64,000 nucleotides of DNA from Streptomyces pseudogriseolus (GTDB lineage Bacteria; Actinomycetota; Actinomycetes; Streptomycetales; Streptomycetaceae). Under the pieces are notes generated by a model. That model saw only the letters and a list, made by a program, of their open reading frames with translations, searched no databases and had not been told where the DNA came from. Positions 7,309 to 16,189 of this stretch are shown here, in pieces. The DNA lies in the NCBI GenBank assembly GCA_002154585.1, contig MUNG01000041.1, positions 1 through 64,000 on the forward strand. The letters are read 5' to 3'. The position numbers were made by a program, and so were the translations under genes. Position 1 is the first letter of the stretch; each line of letters opens with the position of its first letter.

Positions 7309-9450
7309 CTAGTCCACGCCGCAGCCGGCCTCCACCAGGAAGGGGCTGGGGCGCCCGGTCCACGAGACGTAGAGGCCGTCCCGGGCCCGCGTGCAGGCGA
7401 CGAACAGCAGGCATCGCTCCGCCGCGAGGTCGGCTTCGTGCTGGAGCCGGTCGACGTCTTCGGGAGTGATCGCGGAAGGGTTGGGCAGTGCGGCGTCGTT
7501 GACGCCGACGACGGCGGTGTAGCGGTACTCGAGCCCCTTGAAGGTGTGCATGGTGCCGACGTTCACCGCGTCGTCGCTGCGGGCGGCTCCAGCGCGGACC
7601 CGGCCGGCCGGTATCCGCGCCTTGGTCAGGCGGTGGGTGACCTTCTCGCAGGTCTTGTTGAACCGTGCACAGATTCCGATCTCCCCGTACGCGGCGCCAC
7701 CGCGCACCCATTCACCCACCTGCTCGACCAGTGCGTCGAGTTCGGCCTCCTCCGACTCCGCGGCGTGGACGCGCGGCCCGGAGCCGTGCAGGGCGGAGCT
7801 GTAGCCGACGAGGGTGTCGTGCCGCCCGCTGTCGGCCAGTTCGGCGTACGGGCGGCCGAGCAGGAGCCCCGTCGCCCAGCTGAGGATCTCCTGGGTCGAG
7901 CGGTAGTTCTGACGCAGCTTGGTCGAGCGGCCGGCGACATGGATGCCGAGGGACTTCAGCGACACCCGGTTGTCGTAGATCCGCTGGTGCGGGTCGCCCG
8001 CGATGAACAGGTCGTCGGGGCGCCGCGGCGCGGCCGCCCGCAGCATCCGCCACTGGGCCGGGTGGAGGTCCTGGGCCTCGTCGACGACGACGTGCCGGTA
8101 GGCGGGCCCCTGCTCGGTCAGGAGGCCGGCGGCCTCCACACAGGTGCCGAGATAGGTGCGCAGCCCGTCCTCGGCCAGCCGCCGGGTGAACTCCTCGGTC
8201 GTCCGCCACACCAGGGGCCGGGCGGAGACCGGCAGCGCGCTGCCGCGGCCCCGCCGCTCGCAGCGCTCGTACTCCTCCCGGCTGCGGATGTCCTGGGCGA
8301 GGACGACGTGCTTGTACTCCTGGGCGAGGAACTGCGGGGTGCCCGTGAAACCGGTGGCCTCCGCGGCCTGCTCCCACCGGGCGGTCTCCTCGTACCCGCT
8401 GATCGGCCGGCGCGAGGTGTTGACCACCCGCCCGGCGAAGGCGTCGACCGTCATGACGTCGACCCGGTCGCGCAGGTCGGGGTCGTCGACGAGCAGCGCG
8501 AGCCCTTCGCCGAGGGAGTCCACGAGGGCGTTGGTGAACGTGGTGAGGAGAATGCGGTCGCCGTCGCGCAGATGCCGCAGCAGGTGCCGCACCCGGTGGA
8601 GGGCGACGACGGACTTCCCGGTGCCGGGGCCGCCGCTCACCTGCGCGGGCCCGGAGTACGACGGCCGGTAGGCGACCTTGTGCTGAGCCGGGTGCAGGAA
8701 GATCCGCCAGGCCGCGAACGGCTTGTCGAGGATGTCACGCAGTTCGTCCGCGTCCGTGACGACGGCGATCCGGGTACGGGTGTGCGCGATGGCGGTCGCG
8801 TAGTCGGAGGTGTCCACGGGCTCCGTCGAGGCCGCGTCCGCCAGCGCCGGCACCACGACCTCCTGCCACGTCTCCTCCACGCTCGCGCCGAGCGCCAGGT
8901 GCTCCAGCACCTTGTACTGGTCCGGCGGGAAGAACCGCCCGAAGACGTCGAGCTGTTCCAGGCTGGTCAGCACGCGGGCCTGCGCGAGCGTGGCCGCGTC
9001 GATGCCGAGTGCGGCCATCTGCCCGTCGGACACCTTCGCGAAGAGCCGCTGCTCCTCGGCGGGCGCGATGCGCTCGTACGCCGGGGCCAGTTCCTCCAGG
9101 GTCGTGATCTCACGGAGCTCAACAGCGCCGGTGACCGCGTTGATGGTCGCCTTCTGCCGCACGGCCCACTCGGTGGCCTCGTCGTGCGGGCCGACCCGCA
9201 GCAGCACGAAGGTGTCACCGGTCTCGGGCGCCAGAACCACACCCCGGTACCCCTGCGTGATCCGGATGGTCCGGATCTGCCGGTCCCTGGCGCCCTTGAG
9301 CGCTTCCAGCTTCAGGCCCGGATCCTTGAAGAGCTGGTCGAGGGTCAGCCGCTCGAACTTCTCCCAGGCGTCGAACACGCCGTTCCTGACATGCTTTTCC
9401 AACTTCTCCAGCTGCTGGCAGAAGGCCTTGTCGAGGGCGAGGTGCGGCAT
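7309..9450 (-). CDS. UvrD-like SF1 helicase with N-terminal RelE-like domain
   Basis: 713 residues. Residues 1-105 look like a RelE/ParE-type toxin fold: DKAFCQQLEKLEK helix, KLEALKGARDRQIRTIRI, YRGVVLAP, FVLLRVGPHDEATEWAVRQ, the last matching the family's HDEAYRWA ending. After a ~150-residue linker comes an SF1A helicase: Walker A SGGPGTGKS (about 272), LTTFTNALVD, Walker B/DEXX VVVDEAQD (about 452), GDPHQRIYDN, RQNYRST, GTMHTFKGLEY and the final ACTRARDGLYV motif. It should translocate on DNA or RNA using ATP. Whether the RelE-like part still cuts RNA cannot be told. It is followed downstream by the EcsC-like gene and preceded by the kinase gene, with no sign of an antitoxin gene. Confidence 0.85.
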   Translation of the reverse strand: MPHLALDKAFCQQLEKLEKHVRNGVFDAWEKFERLTLDQLFKDPGLKLEALKGARDRQIRTIRITQGYRGVVLAPETGDTFVLLRVGPHDEATEWAVRQKATINAVTGAVELREITTLEELAPAYERIAPAEEQRLFAKVSDGQMAALGIDAATLAQARVLTSLEQLDVFGRFFPPDQYKVLEHLALGASVEETWQEVVVPALADAASTEPVDTSDYATAIAHTRTRIAVVTDADELRDILDKPFAAWRIFLHPAQHKVAYRPSYSGPAQVSGGPGTGKSVVALHRVRHLLRHLRDGDRILLTTFTNALVDSLGEGLALLVDDPDLRDRVDVMTVDAFAGRVVNTSRRPISGYEETARWEQAAEATGFTGTPQFLAQEYKHVVLAQDIRSREEYERCERRGRGSALPVSARPLVWRTTEEFTRRLAEDGLRTYLGTCVEAAGLLTEQGPAYRHVVVDEAQDLHPAQWRMLRAAAPRRPDDLFIAGDPHQRIYDNRVSLKSLGIHVAGRSTKLRQNYRSTQEILSWATGLLLGRPYAELADSGRHDTLVGYSSALHGSGPRVHAAESEEAELDALVEQVGEWVRGGAAYGEIGICARFNKTCEKVTHRLTKARIPAGRVRAGAARSDDAVNVGTMHTFKGLEYRYTAVVGVNDAALPNPSAITPEDVDRLQHEADLAAERCLLFVACTRARDGLYVSWTGRPSPFLVEAGCGVD

Positions 9451-9534
9451 GACGGAATTTTAGGCTTTCACGGCGTTGCCGCGTGCAGTTCGGCGGTACG
9501 TTGGCCGCCGGCTGGCCGGCCGGAGCGGTTCCGG

Positions 9535-11178
9535 TCACCCGCCGTCCAGCTCCCGGCGGAGCATGGTCAGCACCTCGGCGACCTCGGCGGCCACCTCGTG
9601 GTGCGGGCCGTGGACGAGCACGACGTCCTCGTACAGCGCCTCAAGGCAGGCCCGGGCTTCGAGCGGATCGCCCTGGCTCAGCAGCAGCATGCCGATGTCA
9701 CGGCGCAACTCCACGGCCGCGTCGCTGACGTCGCTCTCCACGGCCCGCTCCACCTCCAGGACCGCCCGCAGCTCCGCAAGCGCCTCCGTCGCCTGGCCGA
9801 GTTCGCCGCGGCAACGGGCGGCCTGGGCGCGGCAGTCGCGGGCTGCCTCGTCGGTCGGCCCGTTGATCCGCCCGTACGCCTCGGCGAGCGTCTCGAACTC
9901 GGGCAGGGCCGCCCGGTGGTCACCGGCCAGCTGCCTGCTGTACGCACGGCGTCGCCGCAGCCGCAGAACGGCCTTGTTCTCGGAGCCCAGGGCGCGCGCC
10001 AGCGGCTCGATCATCTCGCCCGCGACCTCGGCGGCCTGCGTGTAGCGCTCCTCCTCCATGAGGGCGATGTAGTGCTCGTCGACCTCCCGCAATCGCGCCC
10101 GCAGCAACTCCCGTTCCGGAGGCGACACCACATGCTCGGCGACCTGGCCGGGGGCCGCCGCGTTCAGGGCGACCCGGGGCCGGCTCTCGGCCCGGGCCCG
10201 GGGCGCGTAGGGGCGGCGGTAGAGCCCGGTCGGGTCCGGCGCACCGGGCGGCCCGGCCTCCCCGAGGGCGGAGGACTCACCGGGTGCGGGCAGGAACGGC
10301 ATCAGCCGCTCGTACACCTCCTGCACGTCCACCGGCCGGCTCTCCGGCGTCTTGCGCAGCAGATGCAGCACCAGCGCCTCCAGCTCCTCCGGCACGTCCG
10401 CCCGCAGCCGCCGCAGCGGGGTGGGCGCGGCCCGGACGTGCCGGTCCATCAGCTCGAAGTCACTGGGCGCGCTGAACAGTGCCCTGCCGCAGAGGAGCTC
10501 GTGGAGGACGCAGCCGAGGGCGTAGAGGTCGGTGCGCGGGGTGACCCGGGTGCCGCGCACCTGCTCGGGCGCCATGTACTGGTGCGTGCCGATCGGCCGG
10601 CCGGAGGCCGTCAGCCGGGTGACGTCGGTCTGAAGCATCGCCGCGACACCGAAGTCGAGGACCTTCACCGTGCCGTCCCGCGCCACCAGGATGTTCGACG
10701 GCTTGAGGTCGCGGTGCACCACCGGTACGTCGTGCGCGTACGACAGCACGGTGGCGACCTGCGCCGCCACCGCCACCGCCCAGCTGACCGGCAGGGGCCG
10801 CTCCTCGTGCACGTACCGGGTGAGGGTGACGCCCTCCACCAGCTCCATGACGAGGAACAGGTGCTCGTGGGTGCTGTCGAGGACCGCGTCGTACACCTGC
10901 GGCACGCCCGGGTGCTGGATGCGGGCCGTGATCCGCGCCTCGCGGCGGAAGCGCCGCTCCAGCTCCTCGGCCAGCTGCGGCGTGGCGGCGACGGCCTGCG
11001 GCCGGATCCGCTTCACGGCGACGGGCCGGTCCAGCACCGCGTCGTAACCCCGCCACACGTCACCCATACCGCCGTTACCGAGCCGCTCCAGCAGCTCGTA
11101 GCGGCCCGCGATCGGTCTGTCCGGCACCTGTCCCCGCCCCGCGTCCTGCACTCGCGCTCGCCCGTCCCCCGAGCCCAT
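9535..11178 (-). CDS. Ser/Thr protein kinase with C-terminal helical repeats, soluble
   Basis: 547 residues. The N-terminal 270 form a Pkn-type kinase domain: P-loop LGNGGMGDVW (33-42), VAVKRI lysine, HRDLKPSN (about 152), DFG (about 174) and YMAPEQ. All catalytic residues are present. After a Pro/Ala-rich linker, residues 360-540 are TPR-like helices (YTQAAEVAGEMIEPLARALG, AVELRRDIGMLLLSQGDPLEA). There is no transmembrane segment or PASTA domain, so it is probably a cytosolic kinase. It faces the same way as the helicase downstream (84-base gap) and may share its transcript. Substrate unknown. Confidence 0.9.
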   Translation of the reverse strand: MGSGDGRARVQDAGRGQVPDRPIAGRYELLERLGNGGMGDVWRGYDAVLDRPVAVKRIRPQAVAATPQLAEELERRFRREARITARIQHPGVPQVYDAVLDSTHEHLFLVMELVEGVTLTRYVHEERPLPVSWAVAVAAQVATVLSYAHDVPVVHRDLKPSNILVARDGTVKVLDFGVAAMLQTDVTRLTASGRPIGTHQYMAPEQVRGTRVTPRTDLYALGCVLHELLCGRALFSAPSDFELMDRHVRAAPTPLRRLRADVPEELEALVLHLLRKTPESRPVDVQEVYERLMPFLPAPGESSALGEAGPPGAPDPTGLYRRPYAPRARAESRPRVALNAAAPGQVAEHVVSPPERELLRARLREVDEHYIALMEEERYTQAAEVAGEMIEPLARALGSENKAVLRLRRRRAYSRQLAGDHRAALPEFETLAEAYGRINGPTDEAARDCRAQAARCRGELGQATEALAELRAVLEVERAVESDVSDAAVELRRDIGMLLLSQGDPLEARACLEALYEDVVLVHGPHHEVAAEVAEVLTMLRRELDGG

Positions 11179-11228
11179 CGGTACGCGGTCAGTTTCTCCG
11201 GAAAACGATCTGTGCGTCCAGCCGCGTC

Positions 11229-11771
11229 CTACGAGGGCGCGGCGGAGGGGCCGGATCGGGCCACCGTGGCCGGGGTGGTCACGGTGGTCGCCGTGTACTC
11301 GACCCAGACCGTCTTGCCGGGACCATCCGGACGCGGTACGCAGCCCCAGCGGTCGGCGAGGGCCTCGACGAGGAAGAGGCCGCGTCCGCCGGTACGGGCG
11401 GAGTCGGCGGCCGGTTGGGCGGCGTGGGCTGCGGGGGTGGCAGAGGGCTCCGGGAGCCTGTCACCCCGGGTGTCGGTGACCTCCACGCGGATGGTGAGCG
11501 TCGCGGCATCGGCGGGCGCGGAGAGGGCGAGGAGGTGGACACGGAAGTCACGGCCGGTCACGTGGCCGTGGATGACGGCGTTGGTGGCGAGCTCGGAGAC
11601 GAGGAGGCTCAGCACGTCGTGGGCGTCGCTGCCGTAGAGGATGCCCCAGGCGTCCAGCCGTTCCCCGCAGAGCCGGCGGGCCAGGCGCGCGCCTCGAGGC
11701 GTGGAGCTGAAGCGGAGCGTGAAGCAGGAGTGGACGGGGGTCGCCGGTGCGGGTTGTTCCGTTCGGTTCAT
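11229..11771 (-). CDS. HATPase-type ATP-binding regulatory protein (anti-sigma-factor-like)
   Basis: 180-residue protein of the GHKL/HATPase_c_2 type found in hundreds of small streptomycete regulatory cassettes. Seen: the N box LVSELATNAVIHGH, the G1 box EVTDTRGDRLP and the G2 box ARTGGRGLFLVEALAD. A Pro/Ala-rich loop sits between G1 and G2. Members act as anti-sigma factors or serine kinases; the partner is not known. It is divergent from the HTH gene starting near 11903, and together with that gene and the DUF397 gene forms the classic three-gene cassette (as in abaA-like loci). The start has no strong ribosome-binding site. Confidence 0.85.
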   Translation of the reverse strand: MNRTEQPAPATPVHSCFTLRFSSTPRGARLARRLCGERLDAWGILYGSDAHDVLSLLVSELATNAVIHGHVTGRDFRVHLLALSAPADAATLTIRVEVTDTRGDRLPEPSATPAAHAAQPAADSARTGGRGLFLVEALADRWGCVPRPDGPGKTVWVEYTATTVTTPATVARSGPSAAPS

Positions 11772-11902
11772 GCACGCAGCGTTGCCGGGTGTGGCATACG
11801 GTGACCAGGGGTGACGCGCTGACGCGACGGGGAGTACCCGCGGGCGCGCACCGTGTACGGGACGGTACGGCCGGCCGCGTGACGGCGGAAGTGGGGTGTG
11901 CG

Positions 11903-12748
11903 GTGACGGGTGAGGGTGAGGTGCCGGAGCAGCGGCAGGCGGAGGAGGAACCTGCGCGGGGGGTCATCGGGGCGTTCGGACGGCAGTTGAAGCTGCTGCG
12001 GCTTCGGGCGGGGATGGAGCGGACCGAACTCGGCAAGCGGGTCGGGTATTCGGCGGACACGATCGCCTCGTACGAGCAGGGACGGCGGGTGCCACAGCCT
12101 CGGTTCATCGATCAGGCGGACGAGGTGCTGGGCGCGGGCGGGGTGTTGGTTGCCATGAAGGAGGAGGTCGGTCGGGCACGATATCCCGTCTTCTTCCAGG
12201 ATGCTGCCAGGCTTGAGGCAAAGGCCTCCGCGCTCAACGTGTACGCCGTCTACGCCGTACCTGGCTTGCTGCAGACCGAGTCCTACGCCCGGGCTGTCTT
12301 CCATATGGAACGCCCCCTCCTCAGTGACGAGGTGATCGAGGAGGGACTTGGAGCACGCCTGCTGCGACAGCAGATCTTCAGCCGTCGGCCGGCCCCCCTG
12401 ATGAGCTTTGTTATCGAGGAAGCGGTACTCAGAAGGCCACTGGGTGGGGCGGAAGTCCTGAGGGAGGCTTTGGAGCACATCCTGCTACTGGGGCAGTCCC
12501 GGAACGTAGAGATCCAGGTCATGCCGACCGGACGTACCGACCACGGTGCACTCGGCGGTCCCTTCACCCTGATCGACACCGACGACGATCAACGGATCGC
12601 GTACGCCGAGGTGCAGGATCACAGCCGTCTCCATACGGACACCAAGTATGTGCGTACGCTGGAAGCGCGTTATGGCATCCTCCGGTCACAGGCGCTGACC
12701 CCGAGCGAGTCGGCAGCGTTCATTGTGCAACTGATGGGAGAGACATGA
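11903..12748 (+). CDS. Helix-turn-helix regulator of the DUF5753 type
   Basis: 281 residues. An N-terminal XRE-like helix-turn-helix (GRQLKLLRLRAGMERTELGK, SADTIASYEQGRRVPQP) is followed by the ~180-residue DUF5753 region (VYAVYAVPGLLQTESYARAV, RQQIFSRRPAPLMSFVIEEA, VEIQVMPTGRTDHGALGGPF). Such proteins partner a small DUF397 protein encoded next door and act in development or antibiotic control in streptomycetes. Starts at GTG 11879, 11891 and 11903 are all in frame; 11903 is chosen because GGAAGTGGGG lies just before it, but this is uncertain. Its stop overlaps the start of the DUF397 gene by 4 bases, indicating translational coupling. Confidence 0.85.
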   Translation: MTGEGEVPEQRQAEEEPARGVIGAFGRQLKLLRLRAGMERTELGKRVGYSADTIASYEQGRRVPQPRFIDQADEVLGAGGVLVAMKEEVGRARYPVFFQDAARLEAKASALNVYAVYAVPGLLQTESYARAVFHMERPLLSDEVIEEGLGARLLRQQIFSRRPAPLMSFVIEEAVLRRPLGGAEVLREALEHILLLGQSRNVEIQVMPTGRTDHGALGGPFTLIDTDDDQRIAYAEVQDHSRLHTDTKYVRTLEARYGILRSQALTPSESAAFIVQLMGET

Positions 12749-12951
12749 GCGCCCAGCGGACCGAGCTGTCTGTCGGCGATGTCGGATGGATCAAGAGCAG
12801 CTACAGCACGGGGAACGGCGGTGAATGCGTCGAGGTCGCTGCCGTTGCTGACGCTGTGCTCGTACGGGACTCCAAGCATTCCGCCGGGCCCGTCCTGTCG
12901 CTCGGGCCGAAGGCGTGGGCCGAGTTCGTGCAGAGGGCCGCGCGCGGCTGA
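12745..12951 (+). CDS. DUF397 small protein
   Basis: 68 residues. The DUF397 hallmarks are clear: WIKSSYSTGNGGECVEVA, VLVRDSKHSAGPVL and WAEFVQRAARG. These proteins bind or modulate the HTH regulator encoded immediately upstream, here coupled by an ATGA overlap. Cytosolic, no membrane segment. Confidence 0.93.
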   Translation: MSAQRTELSVGDVGWIKSSYSTGNGGECVEVAAVADAVLVRDSKHSAGPVLSLGPKAWAEFVQRAARG

Positions 12952-12962
12952 GGCAGACGCGT

Positions 12963-13001
12963 CCTGGGGCACCGGCACCGGGTGGGTGCCGGTGCCCCAG
13001 G
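12963..13001. terminator. 17-bp hairpin between convergent genes
   Basis: Bases 12963-12979 pair perfectly with 12985-13001 around a 5-base loop. It sits between the rightward DUF397 gene and the leftward hsdR gene, so it can act as a bidirectional terminator. Confidence 0.85.
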
Positions 13002-13006
13002 TGCTG

Positions 13007-16000
13007 TCAGAAGTCGTCCAGCCCTTCCTCCCGGCGGATCATCCGCCAGGCCGCGCGGCGGGCGCTGCGGTCGAGGTTGGACTTGAAGTCCCGGTCCGTC
13101 CCGAAGTACCGCTTGCCGAGCGTGTCGATCGTGGAGACATGATCCATCATGTTCTCCTCGAACTTCTTGTCGAAGACGACGCCGAAGTTCTCCTCGTCGT
13201 TGACGAGGGCGGCGGCTCGCACCTTCGGGTCCTTCTTCGTGGCGATGAAGGCCGGGAGGACGTCCTCCTCGGTGAACTCTGTGCCGAACTTCGCGTTGAA
13301 CTTCTCGATCAGTTCGGACAGCAGTGACTTCTCCGCGTCCTTACCGCCGCCGACCCCGTCGCCGAACCCCTTGAGTTCGGCGGGGCCGTCCGGCACGAGG
13401 GACTTGTCGTGCTCACCGGTCTTCTCGACGCGCAGGTGGCTGAGATCGACCTCGCCTATGTCGACACCACCGTCCGCGAGGCGGGGGAGTCGGTTGAGCA
13501 GGTAACGCCCGTACAGGTACAGCCGCTCCAGATCGGCGTCCTGGTAGGGGACGATCTGCGCGAGGAAGCCGTACTTGCGGACGTAGTCGTTGAGGTTCGT
13601 CCGGAACTCCTCGGCTGTCTCGACGTCGTCCTCCTCCTCGCTCTCCAGGAGGGTGCTGAAGCGAGTGACGGCGGGGGAGAGGAGCCGGTACAGCTCGGCG
13701 TGCAGCTTCTCCCACTTGGCCTGGGAGCCGCCGGCCTTCTCCTGAGCCTCGAAGTACGCGGCGACGAACGCGTCCATGTCCTGCTCCGAGATGATCGGCG
13801 CGGACATGACGCGGCTCTGGGCCGTGTAGAGAAGGTTCGGGTCGGAGGGCAGGGTGTGCGCCTCCTCGAAGTACGGGCGGAACGCGTCTTGAATGTCCTC
13901 GGCCTCGTTGACGAAGTCCAGAACGGCCAGGTCGGCCTGCGACTTGCGGTCAGCGGTGCGGTTGAGGCGCGACAGCGTCTGCACGGCGGCGATGCCCGTC
14001 AGCGTCTTGTTGACGTACATCGTCGTCAGGAGCGGCTGGTCGAAGCCGGTCTGGTACTTCTCGGCGACGACGAGAAGCCGGTACTCCTGCTGGCCCCGGC
14101 CGCCTGCCTTCGCGGCCTTGTCGTCGGCGCGGGTGTAGGCGAACGCCTTCGGCAGCGCGCTCTCCGGCAGACCGCCGTTCTCCTTGCTCTCGGTGGTCTC
14201 CTCGTCGTCGATGGTGAGGGAGCCGGAGAAGGCGACCAGAACGCCGAGGTCCGGGTACTTGGTGTCGTACTCGCGGTCGGCAATGTAGCTCTTGATGGCG
14301 CGTGCCATCTGTACGGCTGAGTGACGGGATGCCGTGACTACCATGGCCTTGGCCCGGCCGCCGAGCCGGCCGCGGGTGTGGGCGACGAAGTGCTCGACGA
14401 TCACCTGGGCGTGCTGGGACACCGTGTGCTCGTGCATGAGCGCGAACCGTGCGAGGAGGCTGTTCGCCTTGGAGGGGTCGACTTCCTTCTCGTCGCGGTT
14501 GAGGTTCGCGAGCTTCCAGTAGGTGTTGTACGTAACGTAGTTACGCAGGGGGTCGAGGATGAAACCTTCCTCGATCGCCTGACGCATGGAGTAGGTGTGG
14601 AAGGGGCGGTAGACGGTCCTGCCGTTCTCCACCGCTTCCGTGCCGAAGAGTTCGAGGGTCTTGGCCTTAGGAGTGGCGGTGAAGGCGAAGTAGGAGAGGT
14701 TGGCGGCGTGCGAGCGCTCGACCGCCTTCGCCTTGAGCTTGTCCTCCACGGCGACCGTGGTCGCGCCCTCGTCGTCCGAGTCGGCGTCCAGGCCGAGGTC
14801 CCGCAGGGCCGACTTCACGGCGGTGGCCGCGTCGCCGGACTGGGAGGAGTGCGCCTCGTCGACGATGATCGCGAAACGGGTGCCCTTGATCTCGGTGGGG
14901 TTGCGCTTGATGAAGTCCAGCAGCGCCGGGAACGAGTGCAGGGTGACGGTGACGATCTTGCCGGTGTCCCGGGAGAGGGCACGGGCCAGCTGCTCGCTCT
15001 TCGCCCCGTGCTTCTCGTCGATCTTCACGACCAGGCCGTCGGTCTGCGAGAAGCTGCCCACGGTCGCCGAGAGCTGGGCGTCCAGCGCGCGGCGGTCGGT
15101 GATGACGATGACCTTGTCGAAGACGGGCTCGCCGGGCTTGATACGGCCCTCGGCGAGGGCGTCGGGTCGCAGGACGGCGGGGTCCTGGCGGGCGTGCAGG
15201 TCGCTGAGGCGGTGGGCCAGCCAGCCGATGGTGTTCGACTTGCCGGACCCGGCGGAGGCCATGATCAGGTAGTTCTGGCCGGCGCCGTGGACGGACGCGT
15301 GCGCCGTGAGCTTGCGGACGACGTCCCACTGGTGGAAGCGGGGGAAGATCGTCGTCTTGGTGGTGCCGCCGCCGGGCGTCTTCTCCTTCTGCTGGTGCAC
15401 GAACCGCTGGAGGAGGTCGAGCCAGTTGTCCCGCTGCCAGACCTCTTCCCAGAGGTACGACGTGGCGTACTTGCCGTGCGCGGTCGGGGCCGGGTTGCCG
15501 GAGCCGCCGGGCTGACCGGGGCCGTTGGAACCCGTGTTGAACGGCAGGAAGCGGGTGCTCTTGCCGCGGAGCTGCGTGGTGATGAAGACCAGGTCCGGGT
15601 CAACCGCGAAGTTGGCGATGGCGCGGCGCGTGAAGATCAGCTCGGTGGGGTCGCGGTCCGTTCGGTACTGCTCCTTGGCCTGCTCGACGCCCTGCCCGGT
15701 GAGCGGGTTCTTCAGCTCGGCCGTGGCGACGGGAATGCCGTTGAGGAACAGGGTCAGGTCGAGGCGGTGGCCCCAGTCGGCCTGCTTGGTGGCGTAGGGG
15801 AGTTCACGGACGACGGTGAGACGGTTGGCCCGGTAGCCGTCGAGGACGGAGTCCGCGGAGATGAGGTTGGGCTTGAAGTAGGCGACGCGGAGCCGAACCC
15901 CGCGGTCCTTCACGCCGTTGCGGAGGACGTGGAGCAGCCCGTCATCGGCGATGGCCCGGTCGAGGCGCTGCGCGAAACCGCGCTGCGCTTCGTTGGGGTT

Positions 16001-16189
16001 GCCGCCGTAGACGGTGAGGAGCTCGTCCCACTCGTCGGGCTGCGTGGCCCCGATGAAGGTGAACAGCTCGTTGGTGTCCAGACCGAGGTCGGCCTGGTAG
16101 TCCTCCGGGTTCGCCTCTCGCCAGCCTCGTTCGCAGAGGGCGGCGATGATGGCGGAACCGAAGGTCGACTCGTCGTGCACGGGGCTCAT
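13007..16189 (-). CDS. hsdR: Type I restriction endonuclease subunit R
   Basis: 1060-residue motor and nuclease subunit of a type I restriction-modification complex (R2M2S): ATP-driven translocation of unmodified DNA followed by cleavage. Seen in order: a PD-(D/E)xK nuclease domain with LDLTLFLNG and VATAELKN (about 143-159), Walker A MASAGSGKSNT (about 309), VIVITDRRALDAQ, DEAH box IIVDEAHSS (about 444), FTATPKAKTL, FDQPLLTTMYV and the arginine motif LSRLNRT. The C-terminal part is the usual helical, HsdM-contacting region. Length is normal for the family and all motifs look intact. Its start codon overlaps the hsdS stop (ATGA), the last gene of the hsdM-S-R operon. Confidence 0.96.
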   Translation of the reverse strand: MSPVHDESTFGSAIIAALCERGWREANPEDYQADLGLDTNELFTFIGATQPDEWDELLTVYGGNPNEAQRGFAQRLDRAIADDGLLHVLRNGVKDRGVRLRVAYFKPNLISADSVLDGYRANRLTVVRELPYATKQADWGHRLDLTLFLNGIPVATAELKNPLTGQGVEQAKEQYRTDRDPTELIFTRRAIANFAVDPDLVFITTQLRGKSTRFLPFNTGSNGPGQPGGSGNPAPTAHGKYATSYLWEEVWQRDNWLDLLQRFVHQQKEKTPGGGTTKTTIFPRFHQWDVVRKLTAHASVHGAGQNYLIMASAGSGKSNTIGWLAHRLSDLHARQDPAVLRPDALAEGRIKPGEPVFDKVIVITDRRALDAQLSATVGSFSQTDGLVVKIDEKHGAKSEQLARALSRDTGKIVTVTLHSFPALLDFIKRNPTEIKGTRFAIIVDEAHSSQSGDAATAVKSALRDLGLDADSDDEGATTVAVEDKLKAKAVERSHAANLSYFAFTATPKAKTLELFGTEAVENGRTVYRPFHTYSMRQAIEEGFILDPLRNYVTYNTYWKLANLNRDEKEVDPSKANSLLARFALMHEHTVSQHAQVIVEHFVAHTRGRLGGRAKAMVVTASRHSAVQMARAIKSYIADREYDTKYPDLGVLVAFSGSLTIDDEETTESKENGGLPESALPKAFAYTRADDKAAKAGGRGQQEYRLLVVAEKYQTGFDQPLLTTMYVNKTLTGIAAVQTLSRLNRTADRKSQADLAVLDFVNEAEDIQDAFRPYFEEAHTLPSDPNLLYTAQSRVMSAPIISEQDMDAFVAAYFEAQEKAGGSQAKWEKLHAELYRLLSPAVTRFSTLLESEEEDDVETAEEFRTNLNDYVRKYGFLAQIVPYQDADLERLYLYGRYLLNRLPRLADGGVDIGEVDLSHLRVEKTGEHDKSLVPDGPAELKGFGDGVGGGKDAEKSLLSELIEKFNAKFGTEFTEEDVLPAFIATKKDPKVRAAALVNDEENFGVVFDKKFEENMMDHVSTIDTLGKRYFGTDRDFKSNLDRSARRAAWRMIRREEGLDDF

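Noticed and set aside
7270..11637. A 1,455-codon open frame on the plus strand opposite the helicase and kinase genes
   Set aside because: Shadow of high-G+C coding on the other strand; composition is that of a reversed codon bias, with Gly/Arg/Val-rich sequence and no domains.
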